Positions 26,078 through 35,128 of a DNA stretch of 64,000 nucleotides are shown here, in pieces (the first letter of the stretch is position 1; every line of letters starts with the position of its first letter). Source of the stretch: Lachnospiraceae bacterium (GTDB lineage Bacteria; Bacillota; Clostridia; Lachnospirales; Lachnospiraceae); contig JAFZQH010000020.1 of NCBI GenBank assembly GCA_017550165.1, positions 1-64,000 on the forward strand, read 5' to 3'. A model generated the notes under the pieces. The model saw nothing but the letters and a program-made list of their open reading frames with translations, did not search any database and had not been told where the DNA came from. The position numbers were made by a program, and so were the translations under genes.

Positions 26078-26835
26078 ATCTTTTCCCCCACCACTGCTGC
26101 CATCACTATGGCAAGTTCACATATCTGCAGGAAAAACCCTGCCAGGTCGCCGTTGATCCCGCCGAACTGCCTGTAAGACATAACCCTGTAATATAAGAAA
26201 ACCAGCAATGACGCCAGGATGGCTATCCCGCCTATAAGAGGGCTGATAAAGATCATAAGGCCGTAGCCGATGATAACATATATCAGGCTTACAACCCTGA
26301 CTACCATACGCTGGCTCATATCCGAAAAAGTGGCCACTAGGCCGCTGTTCTTGGCACATTTAAAGGTCACCACCGCAAAGCCGCTTAAGCCTCTTGATAC
26401 CATATATCCCACGGCGATAATATAAACGGTCAGCCATGAAACCTCTGACATGAATGCAAAATCCAGAAGAAAATAGCATACTCCCGTAATGATGGCGAAA
26501 GCTCCGGCATGGGAATCCTTCAATATCTCCAGCTTCCTCTCTTTAGGCTGGTTGGAGCTTAATGCATCAGCCGTATCAAGGAGTCCGTCCAAATGAATCC
26601 CCCCTGATATGACCACCGGGATAAGTGTCAGTATCACTCCGGTAAATGCCTGTGACATATGAAAATGTACACAAAAATACCGTGCCCACATCTGAACAAA
26701 GCCTATGACTACTCCCACCAGCGGGAAGAAGCACATGCTGTATTTCATGTTATCATTATTCCATTCAAAATGAGGCATGGGAATCTTAGAATACATAGAA
26801 AAAGAAACTGCCCAGTTTTGAAAAAACGTTTTCAT
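26062..26835 (-). CDS. cobS: Adenosylcobinamide-GDP ribazoletransferase (cobalamin synthase) CobS
   Basis: A 257-residue polytopic membrane protein. Family hallmarks: YSKIPMP near the start, GGIHLDGLLDTADAL (the conserved DGxxDxxDG-like acidic motif that binds metal), ILKDSHAGAF, and a series of helices afterwards. It joins adenosylcobinamide-GDP to alpha-ribazole (or its phosphate) in the membrane. Its ATG overlaps the cobU stop codon (ATGA), and its 3' end overlaps the second CobU-like gene. Confidence 0.95.
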   Translation of the reverse strand: MKTFFQNWAVSFSMYSKIPMPHFEWNNDNMKYSMCFFPLVGVVIGFVQMWARYFCVHFHMSQAFTGVILTLIPVVISGGIHLDGLLDTADALSSNQPKERKLEILKDSHAGAFAIITGVCYFLLDFAFMSEVSWLTVYIIAVGYMVSRGLSGFAVVTFKCAKNSGLVATFSDMSQRMVVRVVSLIYVIIGYGLMIFISPLIGGIAILASLLVFLYYRVMSYRQFGGINGDLAGFFLQICELAIVMAAVVGEKICYLS

Positions 26836-27359
26836 AGCCCTGCTCTCTTTTCATTCACAAGGGGGATGCCGTATACCACTTCCACAACCTTGTCTGCCCT
26901 TTCCGCTATCTTTCCGTTTATCTCGGCTACTTTGCCGATATACTCCGAAGTCTCGGGACTGTAGTCTGCTCCGTCACCGAAGATGTTATTGCTGACTATC
27001 ACAAGATTACGGCACATGTCCGCCAGACGATCTACACCTGCCATTACCGATGTAACCGTGTCCGGTCCCGCCCCTGCCGGATCAAACATCTCGTTAGCCG
27101 CGAGATTGGATATGCACTCCAGAAGGACATCGCTGCCGGGCTCGATATCTACCAGCGGAAGGCCCTTTTGACACTCTATGGTATCAAAACCCTTATCCTT
27201 TCTCATCTCCCTGTGCCTTCTTATCTTGGCGCGGGCCTCATCGTCATAGGCCTGCATGGTGGCGATATAGTAACGCTTACACCGGCCGAAGCCCATTATC
27301 ACACCCTCAGCATATTCTGATTTTCCGCTCCCGCTGCCGCCAATAACAAATACAACCAT
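26832..27359 (-). CDS. cobU: Adenosylcobinamide kinase/guanylyltransferase CobU
   Basis: A 175-residue protein with intact Walker A (IGGSGSGKSEYAE) and the KIRRHREMR segment whose His is the guanylylation site in the family. It phosphorylates adenosylcobinamide and adds GMP. The C-terminal portion is unusual: SNNIFGDGADYSPETSEYIG replaces the canonical SNEVGxGIVPxxPxxRxFRD, while the second CobU-like gene keeps that canonical form. It starts 3 bases after the stop of the PocR-GGDEF-EAL gene, so translation is likely coupled to it. Confidence 0.92.
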   Translation of the reverse strand: MVVFVIGGSGSGKSEYAEGVIMGFGRCKRYYIATMQAYDDEARAKIRRHREMRKDKGFDTIECQKGLPLVDIEPGSDVLLECISNLAANEMFDPAGAGPDTVTSVMAGVDRLADMCRNLVIVSNNIFGDGADYSPETSEYIGKVAEINGKIAERADKVVEVVYGIPLVNEKRAGL

Positions 27360-27362
27360 GAT

Positions 27363-30300
27363 TTAATATTCCAAATATTTTTTTGCAAATTCATCGGCGT
27401 TTACAGGTTGTCCGTACAAAAAGCCCTGTACTACAACTATGCCGCATGAATAGAGAAAGTCCGCCTGCTCCTGTGATTCGACGCCCTCAAAGATGATCTG
27501 CTTCTTGACCGAGCTTATGAGCATGCACATATTACTGATATAGTCCTGCTTAATGGGGGAATCCTCCAAGCCCTCAAGGAACATCCTGTCAACCTTGACC
27601 ATATCAATGGGAGCCTTCATCAGACTGCCCAGAGAAGCAAGGCCCCTTCCGAAATTATCTATTGCTACGGTAAATCCCTTTTTCTTCAGGCTTCTCAGAT
27701 TATCATAGAGTATATCTATGTCGCCGCCCAAAGCACTTTCGTTGATCTCAACCTCAATAAACTGTCTCGGGACATCATACTGATTAAAGAGATTCATTAT
27801 CTTTTCAACAAAATCCGGGGAGTTACTGTTCTGTTTTGAGAAGTTGATGGATACGGGAACCGGTTCCACCCCGTCTTTCCTCCACTTTTCAATAGCCTTG
27901 AGGGCCATTTCCAGCATTGCAAGGTCCATTTGCTGGATAAAGTTGTACTTTTCGAGAACCCCTATGAACTCTGAAGGCATCCTGTAGGTTCCGTCATGCT
28001 GCTTCCACCTTACAAGACCCTCTGCCCCCACAGCCGTATTGGTGGCCAGATTCATCTTAGGCTGAAGGAACATTTCAAACTCCTGTTTTTCTATGGCCGG
28101 CTCAAAACTGCTTGTGATAAGCCGCTCATGCGCCTTCTGCTTCTTCATATCCTCATCAAAGAAGGCGTAGTAGGCTCCGTCATTATTCTTAGCCAGCTTC
28201 CTGGCCATATTGGCATTGTCTATGGCAAGAGAAATGTTCCTTTCCTTGTGATCCAGCCTGTATATTCCCGCAGTAAGCCTGAGCCTTCCGGCAGTAATAT
28301 GGCTCTTCTGCTGCATCCTGAAGAATTCCTCCTGCTCCCTGAAGGTGACCTCCGGATCGAACTCCTTATCAGGATAATAGAAGGCGAGAAAATGATCTCC
28401 GTATACTCTGCAGACGCAGCAATTCCTGTAACTCTTAAGAATATCTGCCACATCATTCAGCGTTTTGTTGCCTGCAGCCACCCCGAAGTTCTCATTAACA
28501 TAAGAGAAATTATCAATATCGATGTATTCCATTATGTACTCCCTGGAATCACCGTATTCCTCCATAATATCCGCAACAGTATTCTCAAAGCCCTTTCTGT
28601 TATAGATGCCCGTAACTCCGTCTATTGACGAGAGCTTGGTTATCTCCTCTCTGTTGCTCCTTCTCTCCCGGTAAATGCGCGCAAAAAGGACAAATATCTC
28701 CGCAACCTGCTTAAAGGTCTTTCGTTCAAATTCCGTCCAGCATCTGGGGGCATCGGTATTGGCAAATATAATATACTCCGTAACCCCATCCTTAACGGGA
28801 AACCCTACCCCTATAAGCGCCGTCATTCCGCGGCTTGCAGCAAAAGCAGCTATCTCTCCGTTCTCACCCTTGGACTCTGCCTTGCAGTCATTGATGACCA
28901 CAAATTCTTTTTTCCTGAGGATCTTTTCTCCTGCGGTGTAATCCTCAAAATCATCCTCAGACATGGCAACAAACTTATTATGCTCCCGATCCCACGTCAA
29001 AAGATGGTCCTTCTCGTCCACTACGGAATAATTATAAATGACTTTCTGGATCGAGTATCTGTCAACCACACGCTCTGTAAGTATCTTAATGGAAGTATCT
29101 ATCTCTCTTGACTCAAAAAGAAGTCCGAAGGCTATACTTATAAGGTCTGCATCAAAATCAGTGTCAAACCTGGCGGAACGTCCTTCCTCCTTTGTGATCT
29201 CGGCAAATACCTGCTCTTTAGCCGCATCATATACGGATACCCTGTTCTTTCCCTCCAGCTTGGCGTTATACATGGCAATATCCGCCTTGCCGAAGAGATC
29301 CTCGTAGTTATCGGCGTCCCTGTTAAAGAATGCCATACCCACGCTGCAGGTGATCTCCATCTCTTTGCCGTCATGATTATATTTACGTCTGACAGACTTA
29401 TTAAGATCTCTTGCCTTGATCTCCGCGATCCTCCTCCCGGTATTCTTCATAAGCACCAGGAATTCGTCACCGCCGATACGCCCTATGATGTCTGATTTAC
29501 GGAAGGTAGCAGATATGGCTGAGGCCACATTTTCAATGACCATATCTCCGAAAAGATGTCCGAAGGTATCATTCACATTCTTAAAATCATCTATGTCAAT
29601 TATCATCAACGCATGCCCCGCTCCCGGGTCAGAACTGCGAAGATATTTTTCCACTGACAATGCTACGGCAGACTTGTTCAAAAGCCCCGTCATGGGATCC
29701 TTCTTTACCTGTGATTCCAGCTCTATCAGTTCTTCCTTTTCCTTCTCGATATTCTGGATACGTCCGATAACACGTATAAGCTTACCGGAGTCACCCTTGA
29801 AGAACACCACGTTGAACCTGCTCCATGTATAATCCTTTGCGTTCAGCTTAAGTCTCACTTCAAACTGGATATCTATGGGATTAGTATACATGTCCCTGAA
29901 AGCTTCCCTGTATATGCCGATGTCATCCGGATGCACATATATCTCGGCTTTCTTCTCCGAAATAAAGTCCGTAAGCACCCAGTCAGATGCCACACCTGAC
30001 CTGGAAGATACGGGAACCGTGACTGTATCGGTATCAACGTCATAATCAAAAACAATCTCATCAGAACATTCAGAAAGAAGCCGATAGCGCTCGGCCTGTA
30101 CCTTCAGGGCAACATTGGTCTCCTCCAGCTCGGTCATGAGCTCCTGCTTATACATAAGCTCAACCTTCTGAGCCAGATTCTTGTCCAGGTTCTCAGCCAT
30201 CTGTTCGGCGACAAGTCTTACAACCTCAAAAATACCCAGAAAATCCGACTTGCTCATGACGTGAACATCCTCTATGGCCTCCATGAACTTGTCCACATCC

Positions 30301-30728
30301 TCGCCGGTATCCCTGGCCAGCTGCTCATAATGCTCCCTGGGGAGCATCATGTCGACATCAAACACACCGCCTACTATCCAGGTGGCAACCTTCTGGTCAT
30401 TTATTATAATGGGAATACATCCGCTCATCATCTCCCCCGTCTTGTTGCGGACAACAGCAGGGGTCCTGACACTTGGCCTGTACTGTTTCATCAGGCCCTG
30501 ATCGAAGTATTCATCAACCTTTTTGTTCCTCTTTACAATGCGAATAAGCCCAGCGCTGAAACGGGTGGGCTTAGTGATATTATTACCTTCTGTGTCCAGA
30601 ATAAGTGATGCAATATCCTGACTCTTAGAGACCGCATTCTGCAGCCCCTGCATCTTATCCAGATCAAAATAATTGCTGAAATCACTTACATCCAGAATAG
30701 TATCATTTAAATAATTCTTGTCATTCAT
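27363..30728 (-). CDS. PocR-PAS-GGDEF-GAF-GGDEF-EAL c-di-GMP signalling protein
   Basis: A 1121-residue soluble protein. Order: PocR-type ligand domain (about 15-185; LQNAVSKSQDIASLILD, CIPIIINDQKVATWIVGG), coiled segment, PAS-like (about 215-335), GGDEF (335-505) with intact RIGGDEF, GAF-like (535-690), a second GGDEF with the degenerate loop RVYGDHF, and EAL (865-1118). The EAL signature is EGL in place of EAL, and the metal site reads AIDNFGRG (second Asp of DDFG is Asn), so phosphodiesterase activity is doubtful. First GGDEF should make c-di-GMP. PocR domains occur in cobalamin/propanediol regulators, which fits the surrounding cob genes. Confidence 0.9.
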   Translation of the reverse strand: MNDKNYLNDTILDVSDFSNYFDLDKMQGLQNAVSKSQDIASLILDTEGNNITKPTRFSAGLIRIVKRNKKVDEYFDQGLMKQYRPSVRTPAVVRNKTGEMMSGCIPIIINDQKVATWIVGGVFDVDMMLPREHYEQLARDTGEDVDKFMEAIEDVHVMSKSDFLGIFEVVRLVAEQMAENLDKNLAQKVELMYKQELMTELEETNVALKVQAERYRLLSECSDEIVFDYDVDTDTVTVPVSSRSGVASDWVLTDFISEKKAEIYVHPDDIGIYREAFRDMYTNPIDIQFEVRLKLNAKDYTWSRFNVVFFKGDSGKLIRVIGRIQNIEKEKEELIELESQVKKDPMTGLLNKSAVALSVEKYLRSSDPGAGHALMIIDIDDFKNVNDTFGHLFGDMVIENVASAISATFRKSDIIGRIGGDEFLVLMKNTGRRIAEIKARDLNKSVRRKYNHDGKEMEITCSVGMAFFNRDADNYEDLFGKADIAMYNAKLEGKNRVSVYDAAKEQVFAEITKEEGRSARFDTDFDADLISIAFGLLFESREIDTSIKILTERVVDRYSIQKVIYNYSVVDEKDHLLTWDREHNKFVAMSEDDFEDYTAGEKILRKKEFVVINDCKAESKGENGEIAAFAASRGMTALIGVGFPVKDGVTEYIIFANTDAPRCWTEFERKTFKQVAEIFVLFARIYRERRSNREEITKLSSIDGVTGIYNRKGFENTVADIMEEYGDSREYIMEYIDIDNFSYVNENFGVAAGNKTLNDVADILKSYRNCCVCRVYGDHFLAFYYPDKEFDPEVTFREQEEFFRMQQKSHITAGRLRLTAGIYRLDHKERNISLAIDNANMARKLAKNNDGAYYAFFDEDMKKQKAHERLITSSFEPAIEKQEFEMFLQPKMNLATNTAVGAEGLVRWKQHDGTYRMPSEFIGVLEKYNFIQQMDLAMLEMALKAIEKWRKDGVEPVPVSINFSKQNSNSPDFVEKIMNLFNQYDVPRQFIEVEINESALGGDIDILYDNLRSLKKKGFTVAIDNFGRGLASLGSLMKAPIDMVKVDRMFLEGLEDSPIKQDYISNMCMLISSVKKQIIFEGVESQEQADFLYSCGIVVVQGFLYGQPVNADEFAKKYLEY

Positions 30729-30746
30729 ACCAGGACTCCGGTACTT

Positions 30747-31376
30747 CTATTGTACTCCCAGACTCTCAATGAGATTATTAAGAGAATCTATCTCCAACAG
30801 AAGGATCATGCTGCTCTTGTACTCTTCATCCTTGATGATGAAGCTCTCGTCAATAACAACAACCTTCCTTCCGAAATCCTTAAACTCTCTTTGCTTGTGA
30901 TCCCTGATCACATTATTGAGAGAATCAATGGAGATCTGGGGCGGCAGTATATTGATAACCATCTTGGAAAGCTGCGACAACGCATTAACATAGGTAGCAA
31001 CCGTAATATTGCCAACCTCACAAAGGACAGAGCGTCCCATCTCATTATCCTTGAACATGGTAATATCCGGGAGCTGAGTCCCCAAAAAAGCAGTTACCAG
31101 TTCATTTGCAAATGGGCCCTGAAATATTGAAAGCATGGTCCCTATCAGATCCTGATCCAGATTGATAAGAATAGCGGCAACCTGCTGTTCGGGATCCCCT
31201 ATGGCAGCTGCTGCCTTGTCCAGATCAACTACACGTACAGACGGAACAGTAACCTTAACCATATAATGAAGCATATCAGATAAAGCAGTTGCGGCATTAC
31301 CCGCACCAATATTACCTACCTCACTGAGCACATCAAGGTGCATAGGAGTAATATCACCTACATCTGTTATTCTCAT
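30747..31376 (-). CDS. cheC: CheY-P phosphatase CheC
   Basis: A 209-residue CheC-family protein with both phosphatase motifs (ExxN): EVGNIGAGNAATALS near the N-terminus and CEVGNITVATYVNALS in the second half. CheC removes phosphate from CheY-P and interacts with CheD in Firmicutes chemotaxis. Here it pairs with the CheY gene 13 bases upstream, outside any large chemotaxis or flagellar operon. It precedes the PocR-GGDEF-EAL gene on the same strand. Confidence 0.93.
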   Translation of the reverse strand: MRITDVGDITPMHLDVLSEVGNIGAGNAATALSDMLHYMVKVTVPSVRVVDLDKAAAAIGDPEQQVAAILINLDQDLIGTMLSIFQGPFANELVTAFLGTQLPDITMFKDNEMGRSVLCEVGNITVATYVNALSQLSKMVINILPPQISIDSLNNVIRDHKQREFKDFGRKVVVIDESFIIKDEEYKSSMILLLEIDSLNNLIESLGVQ

Positions 31377-31389
31377 ACAAGTCTCCCCC

Positions 31390-31752
31390 TTATCCGATTA
31401 CCTTCTTAACGGCCTCGAGAACCCTGTCAGCCTGGAAAGGCTTAACGATAAAATCTTTTGCACCTGACTGTATAGCCTCAACAACCATAGCCTGCTGTCC
31501 CATGGCAGAACACATAATAACTGAAGCATTGGGGTCATCGGCCTTGATCTGCTTCAATGCCTGGATACCGTCTACCTCCGGCATTGTAATATCCATTAAC
31601 ACAAGATCCGGATTAACCTCCTTATATTTTGCCACAGCTTCCTGTCCGTTAGCTGCTTCTCCGGCTACGATATAGCCGTTCTTTGATAAAATGTCCTTGA
31701 TCATCATTCGCATGAAAGCTGCGTCGTCACATATAAGTACTGCTTTTGCCAT
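31390..31752 (-). CDS. cheY: CheY-like single-domain response regulator
   Basis: A 120-residue receiver with the acidic pair CDDAAF, phospho-acceptor in LVLMDITMPEVDG, Ser/Thr switch in VIMCSAMG and the Lys in FIVKPF. The length and sequence (AKAVLICDDAAFMRMMIKDIL) are those of Firmicutes CheY, which binds the flagellar switch. It lies between a PilZ protein and CheC, 11 and 13 bases away, so the three form a tight unit. Confidence 0.92.
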   Translation of the reverse strand: MAKAVLICDDAAFMRMMIKDILSKNGYIVAGEAANGQEAVAKYKEVNPDLVLMDITMPEVDGIQALKQIKADDPNASVIMCSAMGQQAMVVEAIQSGAKDFIVKPFQADRVLEAVKKVIG

Positions 31753-31763
31753 ACCATCTTCTC

Positions 31764-32120
31764 CTATTCTGTGATGTTCTCGTTCTCTCTGAGTAGCTGA
31801 TATATCTTAATCTTCATAGCATCGTAATACGCAAGGCCTACGAAGGTGCATCCATACTCAAATCGTCCGTCCTTCTCGGTAACCCGGACTATCTTTATAA
31901 TTGCCCTGATCTCTTCCTTGGTCCAGATAACAAGCTTGGTGTCATAACAACTCCCGACTTTTAGTTCATAAGGCGTCCTGAAAGCCAGTCCTCCTTCCGA
32001 GGCATTAAATACCTCTACCCTGAGATATTTTTCGGTGGTAACATCCCCCTCGCTTATGCACTGAAGTTGGATCTCAACATCCAGATCAAGCCTTTTAAAC
32101 TTCCTTCTCTCCTCCGTCAT
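31764..32120 (-). CDS. PilZ domain protein (c-di-GMP receptor)
   Basis: A 118-residue protein that is almost entirely a PilZ domain. The c-di-GMP-binding signature is present in its accepted form: R-K-F-K-R at the N-terminus and NASEGG (N/DxSxxG) about 30 residues later, followed by the barrel strands. It is therefore a likely c-di-GMP receptor, probably acting on flagellar or chemotaxis output because CheY and CheC follow directly. ATG 32120 has AAAGGAAGG upstream and the gene is the first after a sigma-A promoter. Confidence 0.88.
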   Translation of the reverse strand: MTEERRKFKRLDLDVEIQLQCISEGDVTTEKYLRVEVFNASEGGLAFRTPYELKVGSCYDTKLVIWTKEEIRAIIKIVRVTEKDGRFEYGCTFVGLAYYDAMKIKIYQLLRENENITE

Positions 32121-32155
32121 GTCAGCCTTCCTTTCAACAACGGTTATTCCTCTGT

Positions 32156-32184
32156 ATTGTATAATAAAATGCGTAATATTACAA
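32156..32184 (-). promoter_or_regulatory. Sigma-A promoter upstream of pilZ-cheY-cheC-PocR-cob genes
   Basis: Minus-strand TTGTAA (32179-32184), 17-base spacer, TACAAT (32156-32161), about 35 bases before the pilZ start. Closely spaced genes follow to 24113. A 14-base palindrome (AGTTCTTAAGAACT, 32233-32246) overlaps the cobT stop codon but has no T-run, so read-through from cobT is possible. Confidence 0.7.
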
Positions 32185-32244
32185 CAAATAATTAGAAATA
32201 TTAATCATTGATAATTAATAATCAATCCATTCAGTTCTTAAGAA

Positions 32245-33291
32245 CTATAAAGGAATGTATGCATCAATATCTATATCCTCAAAAGTACTCATTCTGTTAT
32301 ACACTTCAAGTCCGCACTCTAAAAGAGGAATAAGCATGACAGCTCCCGTTCCTTCTCCCAGACACATGTCGCATGTCAGGAACTGTTCAAATCCCATGGC
32401 ATCCAGCATGAACTTGCCGGCCGGCTCCTTTGACACATGGGAGGGAAAAATATAATCTATGGCATTGCGGGATAACCTTATGGCAGAAAGTGCTGCAACG
32501 GATGAAATGAAACCGTCGATCACGACAGGGATCCCCAGAGCAGCGCCTCCTAAGAATACTCCTGTAAGACCGCATATATCAAAGCCTCCCTCTTTGGCCA
32601 GGACATCTATGGGATCCTTGGGATCCGGCCTGTTAAGCGCAATGGAGCTTTTGATCACCTGCTTCTTATGAGCCAGGGCTTCGTCCGTAAGGCCTGAGCC
32701 TTTGCCTGTCATTATCTCCACCGGCTGTCCCAGGAGAACAGCTCCTACTGCACTGCTGGTGGTGGTATTACCGATCCCCATCTCTCCGGTGGTTATGATA
32801 TCATAGCCCTTATCCTTCAATTCTGCCACGATATTGATACCGGTCTCAATGGTCTCAATGCATTGCTGCCTGGTCATGGCCGGCCCCTTTGCAAGATTGG
32901 CCGTTCCGTATGCGGTTTTTCTCTTTTCCACTCTGGTATCCCTGACCATTCCCACGTCATAGGCAAAAAGGTCTATCCCCAGTTTATCCGCCATGACGGC
33001 TACAGAGGTCTTCATATCAAGAAAATTCTCCGCAACAATGGCAGTAACACTGTTGTCGGTCTGGGTCACTCCCTCCTCCACAACGCCGTTATCCGAACAC
33101 ATTATGACAAGGGCCTTCTTATCCAGTCTGACCCTGTCCGTTTTTTGGATGGAAGCCAGCTTCGCCACGGCATCTTCAAGTTTGCCGAGGCTGTGAAGCG
33201 GATGTGCAATGGCATCCCACCTGGCGGCTGCCTTGGCACCATAGTCCTTATCCGACGGTTTGATCATTTCAAGAGTATCCTGTAATGTCAT
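32245..33291 (-). CDS. cobT: Nicotinate-nucleotide-dimethylbenzimidazole phosphoribosyltransferase CobT
   Basis: A 348-residue CobT: HPLHSLGKLEDAVAKLA at the start, MCSDNGVVEEGVTQ, TTGEMGIGNTTTSSA (substrate pocket) and VIDGFISSVAAL, ending in GEGTGAVMLIPLLE with the catalytic Glu. It forms alpha-ribazole phosphate from the lower-ligand base. Its start overlaps the HAD phosphatase stop (ATGA). It lies one promoter away from the pilZ-to-cbiB run, so the two cob segments are separated by a signalling cassette. Confidence 0.95.
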   Translation of the reverse strand: MTLQDTLEMIKPSDKDYGAKAAARWDAIAHPLHSLGKLEDAVAKLASIQKTDRVRLDKKALVIMCSDNGVVEEGVTQTDNSVTAIVAENFLDMKTSVAVMADKLGIDLFAYDVGMVRDTRVEKRKTAYGTANLAKGPAMTRQQCIETIETGINIVAELKDKGYDIITTGEMGIGNTTTSSAVGAVLLGQPVEIMTGKGSGLTDEALAHKKQVIKSSIALNRPDPKDPIDVLAKEGGFDICGLTGVFLGGAALGIPVVIDGFISSVAALSAIRLSRNAIDYIFPSHVSKEPAGKFMLDAMGFEQFLTCDMCLGEGTGAVMLIPLLECGLEVYNRMSTFEDIDIDAYIPL

Positions 33292-33896
33292 CTCTTTCCC
33301 TCCAATAATCTGTCCAGTTCATCCAGAATAACCTGCTGGGAGAGGATCTGCACGGATTGCATACCGAATCCGATGGCACTCTCCACATTCTCAAGCATAT
33401 CATCAAAAAAAATACATTCTTCCTTAACGAGCCCGAACCGCTCCACAAGGATCTCATAAATGCGCCGGTCCGGCTTGCATACGTGGTCTTCGTAGGAAAC
33501 AAGGACCCCGTCGGGATAAGACATGAACTCCTTGCCGCTCACATGGCATCGGAAGAGTTCTTCTCCGTAATTGGACAGGATGTATATCCTGTATCCCGCT
33601 TCCTTGACAAGCCTCATTTTCTCCCAGACTGCCGGCCTGTCCACGGGCATGCCTTCAGGATGTGATAGAAAACAGTCTAAAAGATACCCGTGATCGGGAT
33701 AAGTCTTTACGAAATACTCCCTGGTCTCATCCAGAGACATCTCACCCCTGTCCATGGCGCGCCAGGCGGGGTCTGAGAAGGTAATGCCCGCTACGGCTTC
33801 AGCCTCCTCGTCTGTCGCCCCGAAACTTTTAAGCAGATCCCTCCACCTGTATTCCAGCAGGACTCCGCCTATATCAAATACTACATTTTTTATCAT
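33288..33896 (-). CDS. HAD-superfamily phosphatase (subfamily IA)
   Basis: A 202-residue HAD hydrolase. Motif I is VFDIGGVLLEY, with the nucleophile Asp but Gly at the +2 position, as in YihX-like enzymes. Motif II is YILSNYGE, motif III Lys falls near the VCKPDRRIYEI segment, and motif IV reads IFFDDMLENVESA. Substrate unknown; because it is translationally coupled to cobT it could act on a nucleotide or alpha-ribazole phosphate, but family members also act on sugar phosphates. Confidence 0.85.
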   Translation of the reverse strand: MIKNVVFDIGGVLLEYRWRDLLKSFGATDEEAEAVAGITFSDPAWRAMDRGEMSLDETREYFVKTYPDHGYLLDCFLSHPEGMPVDRPAVWEKMRLVKEAGYRIYILSNYGEELFRCHVSGKEFMSYPDGVLVSYEDHVCKPDRRIYEILVERFGLVKEECIFFDDMLENVESAIGFGMQSVQILSQQVILDELDRLLEGKR

Positions 33897-33932
33897 AATA
33901 ATCTCCGGTCTGCTAACAAAATCACATCCGAG

Positions 33933-33962
33933 ATTATAGCATAAAAAAGGGTCATTTTACAA
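33933..33962 (-). promoter_or_regulatory. Sigma-A promoter of HAD-cobT
   Basis: Minus-strand TTGTAA (33957-33962), 18-base spacer, TATAAT (33933-33938), 37 bases before the HAD start codon. No cobalamin riboswitch fits in the 83-base gap between the HAD gene and the upstream gene. Confidence 0.7.
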
Positions 33963-33979
33963 GACCGCCCGGCCTCCGT

Positions 33980-35023
33980 CTATTTTATAAAATACAGGGT
34001 ATTGGCATCTTTGGTCCCTATGGCATTGTACTGATCCTGGGTTCCCACCCACAGTTTCTTCCCGGACAGGCTGCCGGTCAGCGCTGCTATATCACTGGTG
34101 TTTTTATCGATGGCTTCACCATGATCTTCAATGCTCTTCTCGTTCTCATCCAGCCTTTTGCTGTTCTCGCTTATGTTCCTTTGATTCTCCTCAATGCCGG
34201 CTTTAATGAGTTCGAACTCCTCTTCGCTTTTCCTTAAGTTTTCCTCCAGAGCATCCGCCTGGGCGCTGAGATTCTCAAGATCATCCTTTGAGGCCTTTGT
34301 CTCCAGTATCTCCCTGATGGAAGCCTTATATTCATTGTACATATTGACAAATGTATCAAATTCCGTCCTGTATGTGAGAATTTCCTTATCAAGGGATGCG
34401 ATGCGGCTTTCCGTCTCCTTTTCGAATCTATCCGTAAGGCCTGACAATGACTCTATCTTTTTTTCCAGATCATCCATCTCCTTTGCCACGGTTTCGGAAT
34501 CTGCCTTTTTCTCCATCATCCTAGACGTTTCGGCTTTTAACTGGGATATGATCCCGCTCATTTCCGTGCGGTAGGAATTATAGGAACTGACCAGTTCCTG
34601 ATAAGCCTTGTCATTGGCATCGATCCGCTTTAACAGGTCTGCCACTTCCTTTGCCAGTTTTGCCGCCGCATCCCTGTCCTCGACTATGGTCTTCTCGATG
34701 CATTCCTTTATTATCTTCTGCAATTCTTCCGACTGGTATACGGTCTTTAGGATAAGCCCGTTCTCCTTCAGGATCTCATCTATCCGCTTCTGAAGTTCAG
34801 TCACATCGTCACGGGTGAGGATCTCATTCTTTTCGGAAATATACTTCTCCACTTCATCCCTCACCAGTTCCTGAACAAGGCCGTAAGTGTCAGTATCATC
34901 CGCATTGACTGCGGTCGGTTCCGGCCAGAGAAAAAAACAGGTCAATACGGAAGTAACTATCGCCAGTATTGTAATGGCGATGATCTTCTTATAGTTTTCC
35001 TTTATGTAATTTATTGCATTCAA
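33980..35023 (-). CDS. Membrane-anchored coiled-coil protein with phage-tail-like C-terminus
   Basis: A 347-residue protein: short cytoplasmic start, one transmembrane helix (about 14-33, IIAITILAIVTSVLTCFFLW), then about 270 residues of predicted coiled coil with repeated LE/LK/ID heptads. The last 30 residues (SGKKLWVGTQDQYNAIGTKD, then ANTLYFIK) match a short motif seen at the ends of phage minor tail or upper fibre proteins. No other phage gene is near. It could be an adopted tail-fibre piece or an adhesin stalk. It has its own strong promoter and a leader of about 105 bases. Confidence 0.75.
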   Translation of the reverse strand: MNAINYIKENYKKIIAITILAIVTSVLTCFFLWPEPTAVNADDTDTYGLVQELVRDEVEKYISEKNEILTRDDVTELQKRIDEILKENGLILKTVYQSEELQKIIKECIEKTIVEDRDAAAKLAKEVADLLKRIDANDKAYQELVSSYNSYRTEMSGIISQLKAETSRMMEKKADSETVAKEMDDLEKKIESLSGLTDRFEKETESRIASLDKEILTYRTEFDTFVNMYNEYKASIREILETKASKDDLENLSAQADALEENLRKSEEEFELIKAGIEENQRNISENSKRLDENEKSIEDHGEAIDKNTSDIAALTGSLSGKKLWVGTQDQYNAIGTKDANTLYFIK

Positions 35024-35128
35024 AATCTATTCTCCTTTTCTTTCGTAAGATAAATGAGGATAAATCGCCCGAAAGGGCCTGATGCAGAACAGATATCACG
35101 ATTAGAGTATATTTTTTACTCGAATGGT

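Noticed and set aside
32200..33980. Cobalamin riboswitch before cobT or pilZ
   Set aside because: The gaps (83 and 124 bases) are too short for the fold and show no conserved core; only ordinary promoters are seen.
33980..35023. Prophage region
   Set aside because: Only one C-terminal motif is phage-like; no capsid, terminase, integrase or lysis gene is near.
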